From assembly GCA_036675565.1 (NCBI GenBank), contig JAKFER010000133.1, positions 1 through 15,423 on the forward strand: a DNA stretch of 15,423 nucleotides. Direction: 5' to 3'. Each line of letters opens with the position of its first letter. Within the stretch, counting starts at the first letter, position 1. The DNA comes from JACCYQ01 sp036675565. Its GTDB lineage: Bacteria > Bacteroidota > Bacteroidia > Chitinophagales > Chitinophagaceae. The translations under genes and the position numbers were made by a program. The notes beneath the pieces are model-generated. The model saw only the letters and a list, made by a program, of their open reading frames with translations, had not been told where the DNA came from and searched no databases. Below are positions 6,715 to 12,471 of this stretch, piece after piece.

Positions 6715-7383
6715 ATGAAAAACCCTGATAGCGTTATTAAAGTTGCCATCGCTGATGATCATGCTCTTTTCCGCGCTGGAGTAAAAACTTTCCTTTCAAC
6801 CAGGAAGGATATTCAAATGGTTGCAGAAGCAGAGAATGGCATGCAACTCCTAAATCTTCTTAAGCATATTCAACCCGATGTAGTTTTGCTCGATATCCAG
6901 ATGCCAATCATGGATGGATTAACAACCTTGCCTGAAATAAAAAAATTATATCCGGATATTAAAGTGATCATGCTTTCCATGCATAATGATCATTCCATGA
7001 TTTCCCGGATGATGGAGATTGGAGCGAATTCTTATTTAACCAAGGAATCCGATTCGGAAACGATATATGATGCCATTCGTACATGTCATGAGCAGGAGTT
7101 TTTCTTTAATGAACTTACCAATAAGGCATTGTTGAATGGTTTAAGGACCAAACGGAATGTAGAAGCTTCAATGCCTCAGGATGTGCAGTTAAATGACAAA
7201 GAAATCACTATTCTTAAATTGATGTGTGAGGAAAAAAGCACAAAAGAAATTGCAGACATTGTAGACCTGAGCCCACGTACAGTTGAAGCAATCCGTGATA
7301 AACTTAAAACCAAAACAGGTGTAAAATCAATGGCGGGTCTTGTAATGTATGCTGTAAAAGCTGGCATTGTAGAACAACCATGA
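6715..7383 (+). CDS. NarL/FixJ-family response regulator (RR3), orphan
   Basis: This 222-residue regulator has an intact receiver: acidic pair in IADDHA (14-15), phospho-acceptor Asp60 in VVLLDIQMP, Ser88 in VIMLSMH and Lys110 in SYLTKE. The LuxR-type DNA-binding domain is at about 158-220, with SPRTVEAIRDKL. No kinase adjoins it. A clear Rho-independent terminator lies 22 bases after its stop, so it appears to be a single-gene transcription unit. It is more like RR2 than RR1 in the receiver alpha4 region (MISRMMEIGAN and MITKMMEMGAN). It may share a kinase with the other two regulators or use an unlinked one; the sequence cannot decide. Confidence 0.92.
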   Translation: MKNPDSVIKVAIADDHALFRAGVKTFLSTRKDIQMVAEAENGMQLLNLLKHIQPDVVLLDIQMPIMDGLTTLPEIKKLYPDIKVIMLSMHNDHSMISRMMEIGANSYLTKESDSETIYDAIRTCHEQEFFFNELTNKALLNGLRTKRNVEASMPQDVQLNDKEITILKLMCEEKSTKEIADIVDLSPRTVEAIRDKLKTKTGVKSMAGLVMYAVKAGIVEQP

Positions 7384-7404
7384 TCACTTAATAGAAATTT
7401 TTGT

Positions 7405-7436
7405 AAAATGCCATGATGTATATTGTGGCATTTTTT
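7405..7436 (+). terminator. Rho-independent terminator after RR3
   Basis: AAAATGCCA (7405-7413) pairs perfectly with TGGCATTTT (7426-7434) around a 12-base loop, and the right arm runs into six T residues (7431-7436). It sits 22 bases after the RR3 stop and ends 9 bases before the ATG of the next gene. Confidence 0.75.
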
Positions 7437-7445
7437 ATTTGTGTT

Positions 7446-8294
7446 ATGAGTTGGATAAATGTAAATGGTTCTTATTTCGCAGATGATCAACCGGTATTTT
7501 TATCGGCCAATCGATCATACAGGTATGGAGATGGTTTGTTCGAAACGATGAAGGTCGTTAACCGTTCCATTGCATTTGAAGATCTTCATTTCAATCGGTT
7601 TTTTAATGGGTTAAACACCTTGGAATACATTATTCCAAAATCAGCAAACAGGAATTGGCTTAAAAATGAAATTATCAAATTATGTGATAAGAATGAATTA
7701 GTCAATGCCCGGGTAAGATTATCTGCATGGAGTGGGGAAGGCTTTATTGATAAAACCGATCGCCCATTTAATTTTTTATTAGAGAGTTCACCCATTCAAA
7801 ACGATTCATCCATCTGGAGCGAAAAGGGATTACATATTGGTGTTTTTAACAACGGCCGTAAATCGTTTGATTCATTTGCCAATTTAAAATCCGCATCCTT
7901 CCTGATTTATGTAATGGCTGCTAAAAAAGCTATGGACAACCAATGGAATGATTGCATTGTTTTGAATGCCAATGATAGAATTGCAGATACTACCAAAGCA
8001 AATATTTTTATTATCTGGGGAGAAAAAATATATACTCCTCCTTTGTCGGATGGTTGTGTAGCCGGAGTTACCCGCCAATACCTTTTACAAAAATTAGGTG
8101 CAGATTTTTTTATAGATGAAAAATCGCTTACCCTCCAGGATTTGGAACAAGCGGATGAAGTTTTTATGACCAATGCCATCAGGGGAATTCAATCGGTACA
8201 TCAATATAATGAGATTGTTTATACCAATAAATTTACCCGGGAAATTGATCAACATTTTTTGGCAAAATATAACGAGGATTTTGTCAGTCAGTAA
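7446..8294 (+). CDS. Fold-type IV PLP enzyme, possible aminodeoxychorismate lyase (PabC-like)
   Basis: This 282-residue protein belongs to the class IV aminotransferase family. Visible features are YRYGDGLFET (25-34), Arg51 in the HFNRFF segment, the probable PLP lysine Lys148 in NLKSASFL, ADTTKANIF (180-188) and the TPPLSDGCVAGVTR loop (197-210). The position usually held by Glu before the T/S-x-x-N-I/L-F motif, which contacts the PLP ring nitrogen, is Asp181 here. Family members include branched-chain aminotransferases, D-amino acid transaminases and 4-amino-4-deoxychorismate lyase; a pABA/folate role is suggested only by nearby pterin genes. The ATG at 7446 is chosen because upstream in-frame ATGs (7413, 7416) lie inside the terminator hairpin. 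Its 3' end overlaps convergent mqnD by 11 bases. Confidence 0.82.
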   Translation: MSWINVNGSYFADDQPVFLSANRSYRYGDGLFETMKVVNRSIAFEDLHFNRFFNGLNTLEYIIPKSANRNWLKNEIIKLCDKNELVNARVRLSAWSGEGFIDKTDRPFNFLLESSPIQNDSSIWSEKGLHIGVFNNGRKSFDSFANLKSASFLIYVMAAKKAMDNQWNDCIVLNANDRIADTTKANIFIIWGEKIYTPPLSDGCVAGVTRQYLLQKLGADFFIDEKSLTLQDLEQADEVFMTNAIRGIQSVHQYNEIVYTNKFTREIDQHFLAKYNEDFVSQ

Positions 8295-9117
8295 GAAATA
8301 AACTGCCGATATTTTTTCGCCTTTCTTTTTTTTGAAGATAAACCTCATAGAATGTATTTATGGCATTTTTTCCAGTTTCTCCCAGGTTTATAGAATAATC
8401 ATTAACATACAGATCAATGTGCTTTCGCATTACATCTTCACTCATCTCCTGTGCATGCTGTTTTACATATTCGCTGATGACAGGATAAGTTGAAAATGAC
8501 AGTTCAACACTTTCCCTGATCAAATGATCAATCTTTAATTTTATTTTTTGATCCAGGTTTCTTTTTACAGCAATGCCTCCGAGGGGTATAGGGGCATTCA
8601 TTTTTTCTTCCCAAATACTTCCCAGGTCAGCTATTTTAGTTAAACCCTTTTGTTTATAAGTAAATCGATTTTCATGAATGATAACACCCAGATCAGTCTG
8701 CCCATTTAAAACCGCATCTTCAATCTCTGAAAACACAAATGGTTGCTTGTTTTTTAATTGAGGATAGGCAAACTGCAACAAAAAGTTTGCGGTGGTATGC
8801 AATCCGGGAATGGCTACAGTAGCAGAAGTTTCTGTGCCAATTTCTAAATAATTTTTTGCAATCAGTAATGGTCCAACACCTTTGCCCAATGCCGCACCGG
8901 AATGTAATAGTTCATAATTTACCAACGAATTAAAAAATGCGGGGAAACTTAATTTGGTAATATCCAGCCTGCCTTCTAAAGCCCATTGATTTAAGGTTTC
9001 TACATCTGCTAAAATAACTTCCGTGTCTATGCCTGCTGTATCCAATTTATTATTTACAAGGGCATCAAAAATAAAAGTATCATTTGGGCATGGGGAAATG
9101 CCTATAGTTAATTTCAT
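8284..9117 (-). CDS. mqnD: 1,4-dihydroxy-6-naphthoate synthase (MqnD)
   Basis: MqnD converts cyclic dehypoxanthinyl futalosine to 1,4-dihydroxy-6-naphthoate in the futalosine route to menaquinone, in the cytoplasm. The 277-residue protein begins with the family hallmark ISPCPNDTFIFDAL (7-20) and has KLSFPAFF (55-62), a periplasmic-binding-protein-like fold pattern, and GVIIHENRF (144-152), where His148 is the expected catalytic histidine. Length is normal. Its ATG overlaps the TGA of mqnB (ATGA, 9114-9117), so the two are translationally coupled. The other pathway genes (mqnA, mqnC, mqnE) are not in the window. Confidence 0.95.
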   Translation of the reverse strand: MKLTIGISPCPNDTFIFDALVNNKLDTAGIDTEVILADVETLNQWALEGRLDITKLSFPAFFNSLVNYELLHSGAALGKGVGPLLIAKNYLEIGTETSATVAIPGLHTTANFLLQFAYPQLKNKQPFVFSEIEDAVLNGQTDLGVIIHENRFTYKQKGLTKIADLGSIWEEKMNAPIPLGGIAVKRNLDQKIKLKIDHLIRESVELSFSTYPVISEYVKQHAQEMSEDVMRKHIDLYVNDYSINLGETGKNAINTFYEVYLQKKERRKNIGSLFLTD

Positions 9118-9767
9118 ATCATATCCTCTTTTTGCAAATGACCAATTACATCGTGTAATTTTTTATTGAGGTGAAGAATGGATTTTTCAGTTTCCCATTT
9201 GGTTTTGTCTCTTTCGCCAACATAATTGGAAACGGTTCTCACCTGGAGAAATGGAATGCCCTGCAGCAGGCATACATAATGAAAGGCAGCACCTTCCAAG
9301 CTTTCCAGCGTTGCTTCATATTTATTCAGCCAGGAATTGTTTCTACTGGCTGCGGTTGTTATTTCATTTACCGTAATCCCTGTAACCCTGTTTTCATTTT
9401 TAAAAAGGGTGGTTTGGGTATTATTTATCAGCCATGAATTTTCATATGGTCTGGAATCTGAGTCAATAAGTCCAATATCAAACATATCTATCCATTCATT
9501 GTTTTCCATTACACCCAGGTCAGCAAAGCAATCCTTTTCTATTATAAAAAATGAGGATAATGAAATTGTATTATCGAAGCATCCGGCGATACCTGCTTGT
9601 ATCAGAAAATCGGGTTTTTCATTTTGAATGAATAACAGCAGGTTATAAGTTGTGGCCACAGATCCGATTCCCGTTACACAGGTTTTAATATTGGCTGGAA
9701 GATCCTTATTTAAAATGGGCGCTAATTCCAAATGGGTAGCTGCCACAATCCCTATTTTCTTATTCAT
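9114..9767 (-). CDS. mqnB: Futalosine hydrolase (MqnB)
   Basis: MqnB removes the purine base from futalosine (or its aminodeoxy form), just upstream of MqnC and MqnD in menaquinone synthesis. The 217-residue protein has the nucleoside phosphorylase/MTAN fold motifs: IGIVAATHLEL (5-15), TGIGSVATTYNL (32-43), IQAGIAGCF (56-64), ESLEGAAFHYV (155-165) and VRTVSNYVGERD (176-187). The S-N pair (180-181) stands where MTA/SAH nucleosidases have S-D, as usual for futalosine hydrolases. The ATG at 9767 is preferred over an in-frame TTG at 9776; the N-terminus then reads MNKKIGIVAATHLE. It is followed by mqnD in an ATGA overlap. A -7 box lies only 6 bases upstream of the ATG. Confidence 0.93.
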   Translation of the reverse strand: MNKKIGIVAATHLELAPILNKDLPANIKTCVTGIGSVATTYNLLLFIQNEKPDFLIQAGIAGCFDNTISLSSFFIIEKDCFADLGVMENNEWIDMFDIGLIDSDSRPYENSWLINNTQTTLFKNENRVTGITVNEITTAASRNNSWLNKYEATLESLEGAAFHYVCLLQGIPFLQVRTVSNYVGERDKTKWETEKSILHLNKKLHDVIGHLQKEDMI

Positions 9768-9773
9768 GGTCTG

Positions 9774-9781
9774 CAAAGTTA
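9774..9781 (-). promoter_or_regulatory. -7 promoter box TAACTTTG of mqnB-mqnD
   Basis: On the minus strand TAACTTTG matches TAnnTTTG. It ends 6 bases before the mqnB ATG, so the transcript would have almost no leader. It faces a divergent -7 box at 9819-9826. Confidence 0.5.
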
Positions 9782-9818
9782 ATCATACGCCAATATCCAG
9801 GCTAAACTTCGATTCCGC

Positions 9819-9826
9819 TACCTTTG
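9819..9826 (+). promoter_or_regulatory. -7 promoter box TACCTTTG of the PTPS-PTPS-folE operon
   Basis: TACCTTTG matches TAnnTTTG and lies 15 bases before the ATG at 9842, predicting a leader of about 10 bases. No -33 TTTG was clear. It forms a divergent pair with the mqnB box; 37 bases separate them. Confidence 0.55.
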
Positions 9827-9841
9827 CAAAAATTTCATCAA

Positions 9842-10252
9842 ATGGTCTATCTTACCCGCATAGAACATTTTAATGCGGCACATAAACTGTATAATCCGTC
9901 GTGGAGCCGGGAACAAAATGAACAGGTATTTGGTAAATGTGCCAATGAAAACTGGCATGGCCATAATTATGAATTGTTTGTAACTATAAAAGGCATTCCT
10001 GATCCTGATACAGGATTTTTATATGATGCAAAAAAATTAAGCACAATCATCCAGGAACATGTGATTGAAAAAGTTGACCACCGTAACCTGAATGTTGATG
10101 TGGATTTTATGAAAAATAAAATGTGTTCAACTGAAAATCTTGCAGTGGGTATTTGGGAACAGTTAAAACCACATATTCCTGGAAATGTTCAATTGCATTG
10201 TATAAAATTATTTGAAACAGCCAGGATTTATGTTGAATATTTTGGTGAATAA
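9842..10252 (+). CDS. 6-pyruvoyltetrahydropterin synthase homologue 1 (PTPS/QueD family)
   Basis: Enzymes of this family act on 7,8-dihydroneopterin triphosphate, the product of FolE, yielding 6-pyruvoyl- or 6-carboxy-tetrahydropterin. The 136-residue protein keeps the zinc ligands His14 (FNAAH), His39 and His41 (WHGHNY), the catalytic Cys33 in FGKC, the D-H pair 79-80 in VDHRNL, and Glu125 in LFETARIYVEY. The spacing FGKC-x5-HGHNY and the STENLAVGIW segment (96-105) resemble animal PTPS more than E. coli QueD, which has a shorter Cys-to-HGH loop. The ATG at 9842 is chosen over TTG 9824, which lies inside the -7 box. A paralogue follows after 17 bases and folE after that, in one operon. The reaction made in vivo (biopterin-like, queuosine or folate) is undecided. 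Confidence 0.88.
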   Translation: MVYLTRIEHFNAAHKLYNPSWSREQNEQVFGKCANENWHGHNYELFVTIKGIPDPDTGFLYDAKKLSTIIQEHVIEKVDHRNLNVDVDFMKNKMCSTENLAVGIWEQLKPHIPGNVQLHCIKLFETARIYVEYFGE

Positions 10253-10269
10253 AAATATTTTAAACTTTT

Positions 10270-10692
10270 ATGACAGATAAACAAGTAGCAGTATTCAGGA
10301 AGGAAAGTTTCAATGCTGCCCATCGTTTAAATAATTCAATGTGGGATGAAGCCACCAACGAAAAGGTCTTTGGTAAGTGCAATTTACCCAATTATCATGG
10401 TCATAATTATGATTTGATAGTAAAAGTGGTAGGCGTACCAAACCCAAAAACGGGTTTCGTCATGGATATGAAAGTTTTATCTGATCTGATAAAAGAGCAA
10501 GTAATAGAGCGGTTTGATCATAAAAATTTAAACCTTGATACTAAGGAATTTAAAGAATTAAATCCTACTGCAGAAAATATTGCAATCGTTATTTATGATC
10601 TTTTAAGAAGTAAAATTGATTCAGCTTTGAAAATGCAGGTGCGACTTTATGAAACGCCACGCAACTTTGTTGAGTATCCCGCTGTTGTATAG
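10270..10692 (+). CDS. 6-pyruvoyltetrahydropterin synthase homologue 2 (PTPS/QueD family)
   Basis: This 140-residue paralogue of the preceding gene is also apparently intact: zinc ligands His18 (FNAAH), His43 and His45 (YHGHNY), catalytic Cys37 in FGKC, D-H at 83-84 in FDHKNL, Glu102 in TAENIA and Glu128 in LYETPRNFVEY. The two copies share motifs and layout but differ at many other positions, so the duplication is old and both are probably under selection. They could have split roles, for example one for queuosine and one for a tetrahydropterin, or could form mixed hexamers (inference). FolE starts 37 bases later and would supply the substrate. Confidence 0.88.
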   Translation: MTDKQVAVFRKESFNAAHRLNNSMWDEATNEKVFGKCNLPNYHGHNYDLIVKVVGVPNPKTGFVMDMKVLSDLIKEQVIERFDHKNLNLDTKEFKELNPTAENIAIVIYDLLRSKIDSALKMQVRLYETPRNFVEYPAVV

Positions 10693-10729
10693 TTTGTAAA
10701 AAAATAAAAATCACCTTAATTTTTAGGAA

Positions 10730-11326
10730 ATGGCTTATAAAAGAACAGAACATTATGATGAAGATGTTACAAATAAATTGAAGGAAAACTATCACAGTAC
10801 CATTCAGTTATTAGGAGAAGATCCGGATAGAGAGGGCCTTGTGAATACACCTGAACGTTTAGCCAAAGCAATGCAATACCTGACCCAGGGTTACCAGATG
10901 GATGCAAAAGCGATCATTGAGTCTGCGAAATTTCATGAAGATGTCAGTGAAATGATCATAGTAAAGGATATCGAATTATACTCCCTCTGCGAGCATCACA
11001 TGGTTCCATTTTATGGGAAAGCGCATATTGCTTATATACCTAATGGTTGGATCATGGGTTTGAGTAAAGTGGCAAGGGTTGTAGATGTTTTTGCCCGCCG
11101 CTTGCAGGTGCAGGAACGATTGACTACACAGATACTGGGTGCAATTAAGGACAGCCTGGATCCACTTGGTGTAGCTGTTGTAATTGAAGCCAAGCATTTA
11201 TGCATGATGATGCGAGGGGTGCAAAAACAAAATTCTGTAACTACAACTTCAGCGTTTGATGGTGAGTTTATGAAGAATGCAACACGCAGTGAATTTCTAA
11301 AACTTATTAGTTCAAAATTGAGCTGA
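10730..11326 (+). CDS. folE: GTP cyclohydrolase I
   Basis: FolE converts GTP to 7,8-dihydroneopterin triphosphate, the first step for folate, biopterin and, through QueD, queuosine. The 198-residue protein has EDPDREGLVNTPERLAKA (30-47), signature 1 ending SLCEHHMVPF (85-94), signature 2 SKVARVVDVFARRLQVQERL (112-131), and EAKHLCMMMRGVQ (153-165). Zinc ligands Cys87, His90 and Cys158 are present. Length is typical of bacterial type IA enzymes. It is the last gene of the PTPS-PTPS-folE operon and is followed after 16 bases by a strong terminator. Confidence 0.96.
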   Translation: MAYKRTEHYDEDVTNKLKENYHSTIQLLGEDPDREGLVNTPERLAKAMQYLTQGYQMDAKAIIESAKFHEDVSEMIIVKDIELYSLCEHHMVPFYGKAHIAYIPNGWIMGLSKVARVVDVFARRLQVQERLTTQILGAIKDSLDPLGVAVVIEAKHLCMMMRGVQKQNSVTTTSAFDGEFMKNATRSEFLKLISSKLS

Positions 11327-11342
11327 AAATAATATGTTTGTA

Positions 11343-11371
11343 AACCCGGTTAGTTACCGGGTTCTTTTTTT
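11343..11371 (+). terminator. Rho-independent terminator after folE
   Basis: AACCCGGT (11343-11350) pairs perfectly with ACCGGGTT (11356-11363) around a 5-base loop, followed by a C and seven T residues. It closes the PTPS-PTPS-folE operon. Confidence 0.9.
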
Positions 11372-11424
11372 ACCAAGACTAAATTTATGAAATGAATCAC
11401 AAAAATTTTTAAGCAAATTCTTAC

Positions 11425-11442
11425 TCCCGATAGCTATCGGGA
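11425..11442. repeat. Perfect 18-bp palindrome TCCCGATAGCTATCGGGA
   Basis: The sequence is its own reverse complement over all 18 bases and is far more GC-rich than the surrounding intergenic DNA. It lies 56 bases before fabD and 53 bases after the folE terminator. It has no T-tract next to it, so it is not a standard terminator. It may be an operator or a dispersed palindromic repeat; only one copy is in the window. Confidence 0.75.
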
Positions 11443-11498
11443 CGATGAAATTTTTGAGATGAATTCCATGTTGCCAGAAAGCAATAAAAAAAATACAC

Positions 11499-12389
11499 AT
11501 GAAACAAGCCTATGTATTTCCCGGCCAGGGGTCTCAATTTCCGGGAATGGGTAAAACACATTACGACAACAACGCTTTTGCAAAAAAACTTTTCGAGTCT
11601 GCCAATGAGGCATTGGGCTTTCGCATTTCGGATATCATGTTTAATGGTACTGAAGATGATCTTAGGCAAACGGATGTTACACAACCTGCTGTTTTTTTAC
11701 ATTCTGTCATCGCATACAGGAACATTGAAACCGGCAGACCGGATATGGTAGCTGGTCATTCTCTTGGTGAGTTTTCGGCACTTGTAGCGAATGGCACTTT
11801 GAGTTTTGAAGATGCATTGCAATTAGTATCAATCCGGGCAAATGCAATGCAAAAGGCCATTTCATTGCAAGCATCAACAATGGCAGCAGTCTTGGCTCTT
11901 GCCGATGAAAAAGTGGAAGAGATCTGTCAACAGGTGCAAAATGAAACAGGCGAAATCGTAGTTCCAGCAAATTATAATTGTCCAGGGCAACTGGTTATTT
12001 CTGGTACTATAAAAGGTGTTGAAATTGCCTGTGAAAAAATGAAGCAAGCAGGTGCCAAAAGAGCTTTAATATTACCCGTGGGGGGTGCATTTCATTCTCC
12101 ATTAATGCAACCTGCACAGGAAGAATTAAAAGCGGCTATTGAAAAAACCAGTTTTCATAATCCAACATGCCCCGTTTACCAAAATGTAACGGCTAAACCT
12201 GTAATGGATAAAGAAGAAATAAAACAAAACCTGATCGATCAACTAACCGGTGCCGTTAGATGGACCCAGACCATCCAGGCTATGATCGTAAATGGAGCAC
12301 ATACATTTGTAGAGATCGGTCCTGGTAAGGTTTTACAAGGGCTTATACAAAAGATCAGTAAGGAAGTGAAAGTTGCTAATATCGATTAA
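11499..12389 (+). CDS. fabD: Malonyl-CoA:ACP transacylase (FabD)
   Basis: FabD loads malonyl groups onto acyl carrier protein for fatty acid synthesis in the cytoplasm. The 296-residue protein has the N-terminal FPGQGSQFPGMG (7-18), the nucleophile motif GHSLGEFSAL with Ser88 (86-95), Arg113 in SIRANAM, the histidine His199 in GGAFHSPLM, and the C-terminal EIGPGKVL. Catalytic Ser, Arg and His are all present and the length is normal. No other fab gene adjoins it; it appears to be a stand-alone unit between the folE terminator and the protease gene. An 18-bp palindrome lies upstream. Confidence 0.96.
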   Translation: MKQAYVFPGQGSQFPGMGKTHYDNNAFAKKLFESANEALGFRISDIMFNGTEDDLRQTDVTQPAVFLHSVIAYRNIETGRPDMVAGHSLGEFSALVANGTLSFEDALQLVSIRANAMQKAISLQASTMAAVLALADEKVEEICQQVQNETGEIVVPANYNCPGQLVISGTIKGVEIACEKMKQAGAKRALILPVGGAFHSPLMQPAQEELKAAIEKTSFHNPTCPVYQNVTAKPVMDKEEIKQNLIDQLTGAVRWTQTIQAMIVNGAHTFVEIGPGKVLQGLIQKISKEVKVANID

Positions 12390-12436
12390 TCCCAAAATTA
12401 AACCGGGTTTCATTTTTTTTCTTTTATGGGATTTTA
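12388..12436 (+). terminator. Weak candidate terminator after fabD
   Basis: AATCCCA (12388-12394) can pair with TGGGATT (12427-12433), which is followed by TT, but the 32-base loop is long and includes its own T-run at 12413-12420 after a small AAAC/GTTT dyad. The structure is weaker than the two terminators upstream. Confidence 0.3.
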
Positions 12437-12471
12437 GTAGATTTAGATATTCTTAACCAACACAAGGACTC

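Noticed and set aside
7413..7445. Upstream in-frame starts giving a hydrophobic N-terminus to the PLP enzyme
   Set aside because: These codons lie in the terminator hairpin and its T-tract; the hydrophobic residues are simply translated T-rich sequence. ATG 7446 fits the family.
9824..9841. TTG start for the first PTPS gene
   Set aside because: The TTG is inside the -7 promoter box, so it would not be in the mRNA; ATG 9842 starts at the conserved region.
11333..11340. TATGTTTG, a match to the -7 box, after folE
   Set aside because: A transcript from it would run straight into the folE terminator (11343-11371), and no -33 element is at the right distance. Likely chance.
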